Source: CALAEC01 sp050692915 (lineage in GTDB: Bacteria; Actinomycetota; UBA4738; CALAEC01). Taken from it: a DNA stretch of 40,929 nucleotides. The notes under the pieces were generated by a model, which was given only the letters and a program-made list of their open reading frames with translations, searched no databases and had not been told where the DNA came from. A program made the position numbers and the translations under genes. Shown one piece after another: positions 14,660-22,713 of the stretch. Each line of letters begins with the position of its first letter. Position 1 is the first letter of the stretch. The stretch covers positions 1 through 40,929 of the forward strand of contig JBOGVU010000016.1 of assembly GCA_050692915.1 (NCBI GenBank). The letters are read 5' to 3'.

Positions 14660-15571
14660 ATGAAGGGCCGCTTTCCGCGATGGACCGCCACCGTGCTGGC
14701 GCTCTCGGGTCTGCTTCTGGCGGGATGCTCGTCACCCGACGAGTCCCGCACGGTGGTGGCCTCCTTCTATCCCCTGGCCTTCGCGGCGGAGCGGGTGGCC
14801 GGACCCGGGTGGGAGGTGATCGACCTGACGCCACCAGGAACGGAGGCGCACGACGTCGAGCTTTCGCTTGAGGATCGCTCAGCCATCCAGGACGCCGACG
14901 TGCTCCTGTACCTCGGCGACATCGGGTTCCAGCCACAGGTCGAGGAGGCCGTTTCGGAGGTCCCGGGCCGGGTGGTCGCGGTGACGGAGGGCATCCCGCT
15001 GGCGGCGCCGATCCCCGAGGAAGAGGAGGAGGAAAGTGAGGAGCACGCAGAAGAGACGGCCGACCCTCACGCCTGGCTGGATCCGGCGCTATTCGCCCGG
15101 ATGGTCGATCGGGTGGCCGACGGGCTCGCGGCCGCCGATCCGAACGAGGCGGCCGGTTACCGTGACCGAGCTGTGGCTCTCCAGGACGAGCTCGAGGCCC
15201 TCGATCAACGGGTTCGGGCGGACCTCGAGGGGTGCGACACCCGCAGCCTGGTGGTCTCTCACGAGGCGTTCGGTTACCTCGCAGAGGCGTACGGCCTCGA
15301 GCAGATAGGTCTCACGGGGCTCGCCCCCGAGGCCGAGCCCACCGTCGAGCGGCTCGGGGCAGCCGGGGCGGCGCTCGCGGACGGCCGGGCCATGGCGGTC
15401 TTCTTCGAGGCCAGCGGTGAGGCCCGGCGGATCGCCGAGTCCGTGGCGGCCGACTTCGGGGTCCCCGCCCTTCCCCTGGGGACGCTGGAGTCGGAGCCGC
15501 CGTCGGGGCACTATCTGTCGGTGATGGAGGAGAACCTGGCGTCCCTGCGCCGAGGGCTGGGGTGCGAGTGA
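14660..15571 (+). CDS. znuA: Zinc ABC transporter substrate-binding lipoprotein ZnuA
   Basis: Cluster A-I metal-binding lipoprotein (303 aa). A signal peptide ends in the lipobox LLAGC (Cys23). Candidate metal-ligand histidines are in GTEAHDVELS (near residue 56), DPHAWLDP (near 137) and VVSHEAFGY (near 200). The loop that is His-rich in many ZnuA proteins is instead an acidic run, PEEEEEESEEHAEE (about residues 120-132), with a single His. The ATG at 14660 has no ribosome-binding site; the Zur box ends 3 nt upstream, so translation is probably leaderless. It is first in znuA-znuC-znuB-zur. Confidence 0.92.
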   Translation: MKGRFPRWTATVLALSGLLLAGCSSPDESRTVVASFYPLAFAAERVAGPGWEVIDLTPPGTEAHDVELSLEDRSAIQDADVLLYLGDIGFQPQVEEAVSEVPGRVVAVTEGIPLAAPIPEEEEEESEEHAEETADPHAWLDPALFARMVDRVADGLAAADPNEAAGYRDRAVALQDELEALDQRVRADLEGCDTRSLVVSHEAFGYLAEAYGLEQIGLTGLAPEAEPTVERLGAAGAALADGRAMAVFFEASGEARRIAESVAADFGVPALPLGTLESEPPSGHYLSVMEENLASLRRGLGCE

Positions 15572-16254
15572 CCGCCGCCATCGAGGGACGCGGGCTCCGG
15601 TTCGGCTACGGTGCCGCCCCCGTGCTCGACGGCCTCGACGTGGAGGTGGGACGCGGCCAGCTCGTGGTCCTGACCGGCCCGAACGGATCGGGGAAGTCCA
15701 CGCTGATCAGGCTCGTGGTGGGGCTCCTCTCCCCCGACGAGGGCCAGGTCCTGGTCCTGGGCCGACCGGCGTCCGATCCCGGGGTCCGCGGGTCGATCGG
15801 CTACGCCCCTCAGGGGTCGCCCGGCCGGATGGTCCTGCCGGTTTCCGTGACCGAGGTGGTGGCGTCCGGCCTCGTCACCGGGTGGCGGGGAGGCCGGCAG
15901 CAGGGCGACGTGGGCGCGGCCCTCGACGCGGTGGGCATGACCGAGCTCGGCGCGGAGTGCGTGTTCGAGCTGTCCGGCGGCCAGCAGCAGAGAACGGTGA
16001 TCGCTCGGGCCCTGGTAGGCGACCGGCCCGTGTTGATCCTCGACGAGCCCACCACGGGGATCGACCGGGCATTCCGTCCCCACCTGGTCCAGGAGCTCCG
16101 CCGCCGGGCCGACGCGGGGGCGGCAGTGGTGGTGGTGTCCCACGACCCCGACGACTTCCACGACGTGTGCGACCGGATCCTGTTCATGGAGGACGGGCGG
16201 GTGCGAGACGTCGCCCACGACGAGTTCCACACGCTCGAGGAGGCCGGCTCGTGA
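15568..16254 (+). CDS. znuC: Zinc ABC transporter ATP-binding protein ZnuC
   Basis: ATPase subunit (228 aa) powering zinc import through ZnuB. Walker A is GPNGSGKST, the Q-loop reads GYAPQG, the signature is LSGGQQQR, Walker B is VLILDEPTTG and the H-loop is VVSHDPDD. GTG 15568 is chosen for its GTGA overlap with the znuA stop; an in-frame GTG two codons earlier (15562) is equally possible. It sits second in the operon and is coupled to znuB by another GTGA overlap. Confidence 0.95.
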   Translation: MTAAIEGRGLRFGYGAAPVLDGLDVEVGRGQLVVLTGPNGSGKSTLIRLVVGLLSPDEGQVLVLGRPASDPGVRGSIGYAPQGSPGRMVLPVSVTEVVASGLVTGWRGGRQQGDVGAALDAVGMTELGAECVFELSGGQQQRTVIARALVGDRPVLILDEPTTGIDRAFRPHLVQELRRRADAGAAVVVVSHDPDDFHDVCDRILFMEDGRVRDVAHDEFHTLEEAGS

Positions 16255-17087
16255 TCGACGTGCTGTTCACCGCGGACTTCGGCCGGCGGGCCGTGGTGGC
16301 GGCAACCGTGGTCGGCCTGGTGGCCCCCGTGGTGGGGGCGTTCCTGGTCCAGCGGCGGCTCTCGCTCGTCGGCGACGGCATCGGCCACCTGGCGCTGGCC
16401 GGGGTGGCCATCGGCGTCCTGGTGGGGGTCTCCGGGGTGTGGGGCGCGCTCGTGGTGGCCCTGCTGGGTGCCGTCCTTCTCGAGGCCCTCCGGGTGCGAG
16501 GACGGCTGACCGGCGACCTGTCGCTGGCCCTGATCTTCTACCTGGGGATCGCCGCCGGCGCGGTCGGGCTGAGCCTGGCCGGACGGTTCGATACGTCGGT
16601 CCTCGGGGTGCTATTCGGGACGCTGTTCGCCCTGACGTGGGCCGACGTGGGCGTGATCGTCGTGCTCGGCGCGGTGGTCCTTGCCGCCGTGCTGGCCCTG
16701 TACCGCCCCCTGCTGGCGGTGGCCCTCGACGAGGAGACCGCCCGCGCCGGCGGGCTCCCGGTCGACGCCCTGAACCTCGTGCTGGTGGCCCTGACCGCCC
16801 TCCTGGTGGTGGGGGGCATGCGGGTGGTGGGCCTGCTCCTGGTTGCGGCCCTGATGGTCGTGCCGGTGGCCGCGGGCTCGAAGGTGGCCCACTCGTTCCG
16901 GGCCACGCTGGCCTGGGCCGTCGGGGTGGGTGCCGCGTCCGCGTGGATCGGGCTGCTGGTGGCCGCGTGGCATGGGGACCTGGTGCCCGGGGGGACCATC
17001 GTGCTCGCGGCGATCGCGGCGTTCGTGGGGTTCGCGGTCGTCGGCCGGCGGACCGCCGTGGGACACCGGCCCAGGAGGACGGCGTGA
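16251..17087 (+). CDS. znuB: Zinc ABC transporter permease ZnuB
   Basis: Integral membrane permease (278 aa, about eight helices) of the ABC-3 family. Signatures are AFLVQRRLSLVGDGIGHLAL near residue 28, LFGTLFALTWAD in the middle, and GMRVVGLLLVAALMVVPVA near residue 185. GTG 16251 overlaps the znuC stop (GTGA), and the stop overlaps the zur start. No anomalies are visible. Confidence 0.95.
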   Translation: MIDVLFTADFGRRAVVAATVVGLVAPVVGAFLVQRRLSLVGDGIGHLALAGVAIGVLVGVSGVWGALVVALLGAVLLEALRVRGRLTGDLSLALIFYLGIAAGAVGLSLAGRFDTSVLGVLFGTLFALTWADVGVIVVLGAVVLAAVLALYRPLLAVALDEETARAGGLPVDALNLVLVALTALLVVGGMRVVGLLLVAALMVVPVAAGSKVAHSFRATLAWAVGVGAASAWIGLLVAAWHGDLVPGGTIVLAAIAAFVGFAVVGRRTAVGHRPRRTA

Positions 17088-17512
17088 CCGAGGCCGCCGC
17101 GCTGGCCGCCGTGTCCGGGCTCCGGGCCACCCCTCAGCGCGTGGCGATCATCCGGGCCCTCGAAGGGAAGGAGCGGCCGGTAACCGCCCAGGCGCTCCAC
17201 GAGGAGGTCCGGGAGCGAGGCGGCCCGGGGCTGGCCACCGTATACCGCACCCTTCGAGCCCTGGCCGACGCCGGGACGGCCGAGACGTTCCCCGCGGGCG
17301 AGGGCGAGGTCGCCTACAAGCTGTGCGCGATCGATCACCACCACCACCTGATCTGCGAGCGGTGCGGCCAGGTGGTGACGGTCCCGTCGTGCGAGGTCGA
17401 GGACTGGGCCACGGCCGTGGGCCGTCGTCGCGGGTTCGCGGTCACCGGCCACCGGGCCGACGTGTACGGGCTGTGCGCCTCGTGCCGGCGGCGGGTCCGT
17501 CGGACCCGTTAG
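17084..17512 (+). CDS. zur: Fur-family zinc-responsive repressor Zur
   Basis: A 142-aa Fur-family regulator. The N-terminal winged helix (about residues 10-80: ATPQRVAIIRAL, GLATVYRTLRALADAG) is followed by a dimerisation domain with a four-His run (85-88) and the structural zinc cysteines C91-x2-C94 and C131-x2-C134. It is the last gene of the zinc importer operon, overlapping znuB by GTGA, with AGGAGG 6 nt before the start. Its own operon carries the only Zur-like palindrome I see, so it should autoregulate: zinc-bound Zur represses znuACB-zur. Its stop overlaps the convergent pimA-like gene by 4 bp. Confidence 0.92.
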   Translation: MTEAAALAAVSGLRATPQRVAIIRALEGKERPVTAQALHEEVRERGGPGLATVYRTLRALADAGTAETFPAGEGEVAYKLCAIDHHHHLICERCGQVVTVPSCEVEDWATAVGRRRGFAVTGHRADVYGLCASCRRRVRRTR

Positions 17513-18600
17513 CCGGTCACCTCTCGGTACACGGCTTCCACCTCGCCGGCAACGGCGTCCCAGGAGTACCGCCGGGCCCGATCCCGGCCGGCCGCCCCCA
17601 GCGCGGCGGCGAGCTCGGTGTCCCCGAGGACCCTGTCCAGCGCCCCGGCCAGGGCCCCCGGGTCCCGCGGGGGCACCAGGATCCCCTCGACGCCGTCGCG
17701 GGAAACCTCCCGGTAGCCGGGGATGTCGCTGGCCACCACGGGCAGGCCCGCGGCCATGGCCTCCACGAGCACGATGCCGAAGGACTCTCGACCGGTGGCC
17801 GGGGCGCAGAACACCTGGCACGCGGCGTGGTACGGCGGCAGGTCCTCGTGATCAACGGCGCCGAGCATCACCACCCGGCCCCGGACGCCGACCGGCAGGT
17901 CGCGGACCGCGGCCCGGTCGCGGCCGTCCCCCGCCACCACGAGGAGCGCGTCCGGCCGCTCGGCCACGAGCCGGCGGAACGCCTCGACCATAACCGGGAA
18001 TCCCTTGCGCCGGTCCAGCCGGTTCACGAACAGGACCCGCCGCCCGTCCGGGAGCGGGGCCGGATCGGCGGCCGCGAACAGGTCCACCTCTACCCCGTTC
18101 GGGATCACCCGGAGGCCGTCCTCACCGAACCGGCCCCGTACGAACGCCGCGGCAGCGTCGGAAACGGCGACGCGCGCGTCGAGGCGCCGCCAAAGCGGGC
18201 GGAGGAGGGGGGCCGCCGCGGAGAACAGCACCGAGCGTTCGGCGAACGCATGGAACGTAGCCACGGCCGGCCGGTCCGTGGCCCGGACGGCAAACATCCC
18301 CACCCCGGGGACCAGCGGCTCGTGTGCGTGTACCACGTCGGGCCGGAACTCCCGGAGGGCCGCCCGGACCCGGGCCCGGGCGCCGGGGGTGGGGGCCACC
18401 GGGGCCACCGACTCGTTGTACGGGATCCGGATCGGTCGGCCCACCGCCCGGACGAACGGCTCCCGGGGCCCACCGAAAGCCGGGGCCACCACCAGCACGT
18501 CGTGCCCGCGGTCGCGCAGGCGGATCGCCAGCTGCCGAACGTGGGTCTGCACGCCCCCCGGTGCGTCCCAGGCGTAGGGGCACGCCAAGGCCACCCTCAT
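17509..18600 (-). CDS. pimA: GT4 glycosyltransferase, PimA-like phosphatidylinositol mannosyltransferase
   Basis: GT-B retaining glycosyltransferase (363 aa). The start, MRVALACPYAWDAPGGVQTH, closely parallels mycobacterial PimA, as do the IPYNESVA segment, DVVHAHEP, and the C-terminal ESFGIVLVEAMAAGLPVVAS with the EX7E pair. PimA transfers the first mannose from GDP-mannose to phosphatidylinositol at the cytoplasmic membrane. It is the last gene of an operon CDP-alcohol transferase - acyltransferase - PimA, the same order as in mycobacteria, which strongly supports the PIM assignment. It overlaps the acyltransferase by ATGA. Donor and acceptor remain inferred. Confidence 0.85.
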   Translation of the reverse strand: MRVALACPYAWDAPGGVQTHVRQLAIRLRDRGHDVLVVAPAFGGPREPFVRAVGRPIRIPYNESVAPVAPTPGARARVRAALREFRPDVVHAHEPLVPGVGMFAVRATDRPAVATFHAFAERSVLFSAAAPLLRPLWRRLDARVAVSDAAAAFVRGRFGEDGLRVIPNGVEVDLFAAADPAPLPDGRRVLFVNRLDRRKGFPVMVEAFRRLVAERPDALLVVAGDGRDRAAVRDLPVGVRGRVVMLGAVDHEDLPPYHAACQVFCAPATGRESFGIVLVEAMAAGLPVVASDIPGYREVSRDGVEGILVPPRDPGALAGALDRVLGDTELAAALGAAGRDRARRYSWDAVAGEVEAVYREVTG

Positions 18601-19556
18601 GGCGAGGCGGCCGCGGCGGCTGCGCCGGCCGCCCGCTCATCCGACGCCCCCGGGCCCCACGCCGGCTGGAACATGTGCCACTGGGTCGGTGCCGCCGAGA
18701 TCGCCCGCTCGAACCGCTTCGCCAGCAGGCGCGTGAGCGCGGTGACGTCGGCTCGCATCGTCCCGGACGGCTCGATCTCGAGGGGCTCGCCCACGTCGAC
18801 CAGCCACCCGTCCTCAAGGTCGTAGCAGGCGGCCGGGAGGAGCGGCGAGCCCGTGAACAGCGACAGTAGCGCGGGGCCGGCCGGCATCCTCCTGGTCTCG
18901 CCGAACATCTCCACCTCCACGCCGCGGCCCCTCAGGTCCCGGTCGGCCACCAGCGCGATCAGCTCGTTCTCCCCGATCAGCTTGACGAGCTCGTCCCCGA
19001 CGCGCCGATCGTCGTCCAGGGCGACGATCCTCATGCCGAGGGCCTCGCGGTGCTCGAGGAACAGCCGGAACAGCCGCTCCGGCCGCAGGAGCTCGGCCAC
19101 CGCGGTGATACCGATCCCGGATCCCGCGACCCAGGAGCCGGCCGCGTCCCAGTTCCCGAGATGCGGCAGGGCCAGGACCACGCCGCGGCCCGCCTCGAGG
19201 GCCCGCTGGATGTGCTCCAGCCCGACGAAGCGGACCCGCGACCGGAACTCCTCCTGGGGCATCACCCGGATCCGGAACGTGTCGTACCAGTACCGCGCGT
19301 ACGACCGGAAGGCGTCCTTCGTGGCGGCGCGGACCAGCTGGGAGTCGGCCGGGCGGCCCAGCACCCGTCGCAGGTTGCCGGCCACCACCCGCCGAGCCCG
19401 AGGAGCGAGGTGGAACGCCGCCAGCCCGGCCAGGTCGAACAGCCGCCGCCCCACGAACTCCGGGAGAACCATGGCGGCCCGCTCGGCCGTGGCGAACGCG
19501 CCGTACGAGACCCGCTCCGAGAGCCGCTCCTCGTCGAGCCGCTCCTCGTCGGTCAC
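18597..19556 (-). CDS. Phosphatidylinositol mannoside acyltransferase (LpxL/HtrB family)
   Basis: A 319-aa membrane-associated acyltransferase of the LpxL/HtrB/PatA type. The catalytic HX4D motif is HLGNWD (in ALPHLGNWDAAGSW, near residue 130); ADRDLRGRGVEVEMFG and MPAGPALLSL are typical of the family. PatA acylates the mannose of PIMs. The open frame extends upstream into pgsA antisense sequence; GTG 19556 is preferred for its GTGA overlap with the upstream stop. The C-terminus ends in an Ala-rich tail. Identity is supported mainly by the PIM operon context. Confidence 0.82.
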   Translation of the reverse strand: MTDEERLDEERLSERVSYGAFATAERAAMVLPEFVGRRLFDLAGLAAFHLAPRARRVVAGNLRRVLGRPADSQLVRAATKDAFRSYARYWYDTFRIRVMPQEEFRSRVRFVGLEHIQRALEAGRGVVLALPHLGNWDAAGSWVAGSGIGITAVAELLRPERLFRLFLEHREALGMRIVALDDDRRVGDELVKLIGENELIALVADRDLRGRGVEVEMFGETRRMPAGPALLSLFTGSPLLPAACYDLEDGWLVDVGEPLEIEPSGTMRADVTALTRLLAKRFERAISAAPTQWHMFQPAWGPGASDERAAGAAAAAASP

Positions 19557-20077
19557 GCCGGCTCCCGCTGGCGCCCCACCTCGACGGCCTCCCGGATCAC
19601 GGAGAACAGCGACACCGCCGACGCGGCCCACAGCGCCGGACCGAGCGCATCCCGCCACACCAGGCCGAGCACGACGAGCACGATCCGCACGGCCCTGGCG
19701 ATCAGCGATTCCTGCACGCCGAACCCCAGGCCGGTGGCCTTGGCCCGCATGTACGTGGCCAGGTACGCCAGGACGAGTGCGGCGAGCGCGGCGCCCGAGG
19801 TCGCGGGCTCCTCGATCGTGGCCCAGGCCACCGCCGCCAGGAGCACGGCGTCACCGGTCCGCTCGGCGGCGGCATCGGCAAACGTGAGCCTCCTGTCCTC
19901 GGTGTACTTCGCCCGGCGGCCGCTGACGGTCACAGCCGCCGCCGCTACCGCGGTGGCCACGCCGGCAGCAACCCATCGACCCGTCAGGACCAGGGCCGCC
20001 GCGGCGCCCGCGCCGAGGAGGATGACCGCGAGGAGCGCGACGCCCACCGCTGGCCGGTCGCCGGAGGCCACGTCCAT
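19553..20077 (-). CDS. CDP-alcohol phosphatidyltransferase-like protein with degraded catalytic motif
   Basis: A 174-aa protein of about five helices in the slot where PgsA1 (phosphatidylinositol-phosphate synthase) normally heads the PIM operon. The body aligns with that family, including YLATYMRAKATGLG and the late helices. The CDP-alcohol signature D-x2-DG-x2-AR ... D-x3-D does not: it reads V49, S52-G53, A56-K57, then D68 and E72. Three of four catalytic acidic positions are changed (the last to Glu), the Arg is Lys, and the spacing before D68 is about 2 residues short. An in-frame TAG five codons upstream excludes a longer N-terminus. Whether it is inactive or altered is not known. Confidence 0.7.
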   Translation of the reverse strand: MDVASGDRPAVGVALLAVILLGAGAAAALVLTGRWVAAGVATAVAAAAVTVSGRRAKYTEDRRLTFADAAAERTGDAVLLAAVAWATIEEPATSGAALAALVLAYLATYMRAKATGLGFGVQESLIARAVRIVLVVLGLVWRDALGPALWAASAVSLFSVIREAVEVGRQREPA

Positions 20078-20172
20078 GGGCCACCGAGCCTAGCAGGGGC
20101 CTCCGGACCCCCGCCGGGCGCTCCGGGCGCCCGCGCTAGAATCGTGGCTCGTCCACGGAGCCGGGAGCCAGC
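20078..20172. promoter_or_regulatory. Divergent promoters for the PIM operon and fusA2
   Basis: On the minus strand TAGGCT (20092-20087) lies 9 nt before the ATG of the CDP-alcohol-transferase-like gene, with no ribosome-binding site. On the plus strand TAGAAT (20137-20142) lies 30 nt before the fusA2 GTG, which has GGGAG nearby. I see no operator in this 95-bp gap. Confidence 0.5.
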
Positions 20173-22257
20173 GTGAAGACCTACGACGCCAGCAACATCC
20201 GCAACGTCCTGCTCGTCGGGCACGGGGGGGCGGGGAAAACCACGCTCGCCGAGGCCCTCCTGTTCCTCGGCGGCGCCGTGACCCGCATGGGCACGGTCGA
20301 AGACGGCAACACCACCAGTGACTTCGAGCCCGAGGAGACGAAGCGGCAGATCAGCGTGTCGCTGACCATGACCCCGATCGAATGGCGTGGGGTGAAGCTC
20401 AACGTCCTCGACGCGCCGGGGTACGCCGACTTCATCGGCGACGTCCGGGCAGCGCTGCGCGCCGTCGATGCCTGCCTGTTCGTGGTATCGGCCGTCGACG
20501 GAGTCGAGGTCCAGCACGAGGTGGTGTGGGAGCTCGCCGTCGAGCACGGCCTGCCCAGGGCGTTCTTCGTCAACAAGCTCGATCGCGAGCGGGCCTCGTT
20601 CGAGCGGACCCTCGACGACCTGGTGCGATCGTTCGGCACCCAGGCGGCGCCGCTCCAGTACCCGATCGGCGAGGAGCACGACTTCGGGGGCGTGGCGGAC
20701 CTGCTGTCCCGCAAGGCCTCTCTGTACCCCTCGGGCCCGAAGGGCGAGGAGGGCGAATGGCCGGACGACATCGCCGGCAAGGCCGACCCCTACCGGGAGA
20801 AGCTGACCGAGGCCGTGGCCGAGGCCGACGACGCCCTCCTGGAGAAGTACCTCGAGCAGGGCGAGCTGGCAGAGGAGGAGATCGTTCGCGGTGTGAAGGC
20901 CGGGCTGGTCGAGGCGAAGCTGGCCCCCGTGCTGTGCGGGTCGGCCTCGAAGGGGATGGGCATCGACAGGCTGGCCGACCTCCTGGTCGACGCGTTCCCC
21001 TCCCCCACCGACCGACCGCCCGTGAACGTCATGACGAAGGACGGCCAGGAGGAGGAACGGCCTCCAGGTCTCGACGGGCCGCTGACCGCGTTCGTGTTCA
21101 AGACGATCTCGGATCCGTACGTGGGCCGGATCAGCCTGTTCCGGGTGTTCTCCGGGCGGATGCGGCCCGACTCGACCGCTCGCAACACCACCCAGGGCGA
21201 GGACGAGCGGGTCGGCCAGCTGTTCACGATGCGCGGGAAGGAGCACGAGACCGTTTCCGAGGTCCCCGCCGGCGACATCGGCGCGGTGGCCAAGCTGTCC
21301 GAGACCCACACCGGCGACACGCTCGGCGACAAGGCGTCCACGGCCACGCTGCCGGCGCTCGAGCTCCCCGAGCCGCTCCACGCCGTGGCCGTCGAGCCGA
21401 AGACGCAAGGCGACGAGGACAAGCTCTCCAGCGCGTTCTCCCGGCTCCAGGAGGAGGACCCCACGTTCCGGGTGCGGCGCAGCCAGGAAACGAACCAGAC
21501 CGTGCTGTACGGGATGGGCGAGACCCACATCGACGTGATGACCGAGCGGATGGCCCGGAAGTACGGGGTCGCGGTCATCACCCATCCCGCCCGGGTCCCC
21601 TACAAGGAAACGATCCGGCAGAAGGTGCAGGCCCTCGGCCGGCACGTGAAGCAGAGCGGCGGCCACGGCCAGTTCGGGATCGCCCACATCGAGGTCGAGC
21701 CGCTGGAGCGTGGGGCCGGGTTCGAGTTCGTCAACAAGATCACCGGCGGGGTGATCCCCAGCCAGTTCATCCCCTCGGTTGAGAAGGGCCTGGTCAGGGC
21801 GATGGAGTCCGGCGTGACCGGCCACCAGATGGTGGACATCCGGGTGACGCTGTTCGACGGGAAGTTCCACACCGTGGACTCCTCGGACATGGCGTTCCAG
21901 ATCGCCGGCTCCCTGGCGCTCCGGGACGCCGCCGAGAAGGCCGGCGTGGAGCTCCTCGAGCCGATCGTGGACGTGGACGTGACGGTCCCCGACTCGCTCA
22001 CCGGCGACGTCATCGGCGACCTCAACGCCAAGCGCGGGAAGGTCCTGGGGATGGAGCCCACCGGGAGTGGGAAGTCGACGATCCGGGCCCAGGCACCACA
22101 GGCCGAGATGACCCGGTACTCGATCGATCTCCGCTCGATCACCGGGGGACGGGGCGCGTTCACGATGCGGTTCTCCCACTACGAGGAGGTGCCCTCGCAC
22201 CTCGCGGAGAAGGTCATCGCCGAGGCCAGGAAGCAGAAGGAGGAGGCGCACCGGTAG
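20173..22257 (+). CDS. fusA2: Elongation factor G-like protein (EF-G2)
   Basis: A translational GTPase of 694 aa with all five EF-G domains. G1 is GHGGAGKTT (about 16-24), G3 is LDAPGYADF, G4 is NKLD and G5 is GSAS. The G3 position that is His in canonical EF-G (DTPGH) is Tyr84, a change I recall in actinobacterial EF-G2/FusA2 proteins, which in Mycobacterium lack ribosome-stimulated GTPase activity. Domain IV (GGHGQFGIAHIEVEP) and domain V (AEMTRYSIDLRSITGGRG, then HYEEVP) are intact. GTG 20173 follows GGGAG. The canonical fusA is expected elsewhere, near the str operon. Confidence 0.92.
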   Translation: MKTYDASNIRNVLLVGHGGAGKTTLAEALLFLGGAVTRMGTVEDGNTTSDFEPEETKRQISVSLTMTPIEWRGVKLNVLDAPGYADFIGDVRAALRAVDACLFVVSAVDGVEVQHEVVWELAVEHGLPRAFFVNKLDRERASFERTLDDLVRSFGTQAAPLQYPIGEEHDFGGVADLLSRKASLYPSGPKGEEGEWPDDIAGKADPYREKLTEAVAEADDALLEKYLEQGELAEEEIVRGVKAGLVEAKLAPVLCGSASKGMGIDRLADLLVDAFPSPTDRPPVNVMTKDGQEEERPPGLDGPLTAFVFKTISDPYVGRISLFRVFSGRMRPDSTARNTTQGEDERVGQLFTMRGKEHETVSEVPAGDIGAVAKLSETHTGDTLGDKASTATLPALELPEPLHAVAVEPKTQGDEDKLSSAFSRLQEEDPTFRVRRSQETNQTVLYGMGETHIDVMTERMARKYGVAVITHPARVPYKETIRQKVQALGRHVKQSGGHGQFGIAHIEVEPLERGAGFEFVNKITGGVIPSQFIPSVEKGLVRAMESGVTGHQMVDIRVTLFDGKFHTVDSSDMAFQIAGSLALRDAAEKAGVELLEPIVDVDVTVPDSLTGDVIGDLNAKRGKVLGMEPTGSGKSTIRAQAPQAEMTRYSIDLRSITGGRGAFTMRFSHYEEVPSHLAEKVIAEARKQKEEAHR

Positions 22258-22329
22258 GTTGGCCCCACCGCGAGGTGTGGTGGAGGCATCCTGTCCGGAC
22301 CACCCCCTGCGTGGGAGGCTGGGCCCCGG

Positions 22330-22713
22330 ATGACCGTGCGCGTGCTGATCGTGGACGACCAGGAGCCGTTCCGGCAGGCCGCCCGGGCCGTGGTCGAGCT
22401 TACGGATGGCTTCGAGGTCGCCGGGGAGGCCGAGACCGGGGAGGATGCCGTCGATCGGGCCCGGGAGCTCGAGCCGGACCTGGTCCTCATGGATGTGAAC
22501 CTGCCCGGGATCGACGGGCTGGAGGCCACCCGGCGGATCCTGAGCGGATCGGCCGGCCGGGTCGTGGTGCTGATGGTCTCGACGTACGAGGCGGACGAGT
22601 ACGCGCCCCGTGCGGTCGAGGCGGGCGCCGCCGCGTACATCCCGAAGTCGGAGTTCGAGCCCGACCGGCTGTCGGACGCGTGGTCCGCAGCCCGAGGAGG
22701 GGATGCGGAGTGA
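22330..22713 (+). CDS. Stand-alone response-regulator receiver domain protein
   Basis: A 127-aa protein consisting of one receiver (REC) domain with no output domain. The acidic pocket is IVDDQ, the phospho-acceptor is Asp55 in LVLMDVNLPGIDG, and the conserved Lys is in AAAYIPKSEF near residue 103. Such single-domain receivers act as phosphate shuttles or by binding partners. It is coupled by a GTGA overlap to a cyclic-nucleotide-binding protein and lies beside an array of four histidine kinases. GGGAGG lies 12 nt before the ATG, a longer spacing than usual. Confidence 0.9.
   Translation: MTVRVLIVDDQEPFRQAARAVVELTDGFEVAGEAETGEDAVDRARELEPDLVLMDVNLPGIDGLEATRRILSGSAGRVVVLMVSTYEADEYAPRAVEAGAAAYIPKSEFEPDRLSDAWSAARGGDAE

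Noticed and set aside
12367..14871. Very long open frame (over 800 codons) on the plus strand opposite lemA, htpX and the YibE/F-like gene
   Set aside because: Low-complexity Gly/Arg/His/Pro-rich translation with no domain, fully antisense to genes with clear family motifs; an effect of high GC. Similar long antisense frames opposite ruvB, yebC/pdxT, pimA and fusA2 were rejected for the same reason.
22264..22282. Inverted repeat CCACC/GGTGG after fusA2 as a terminator
   Set aside because: Only 5-bp arms, a 9-nt loop and no U-tract; too weak to call.
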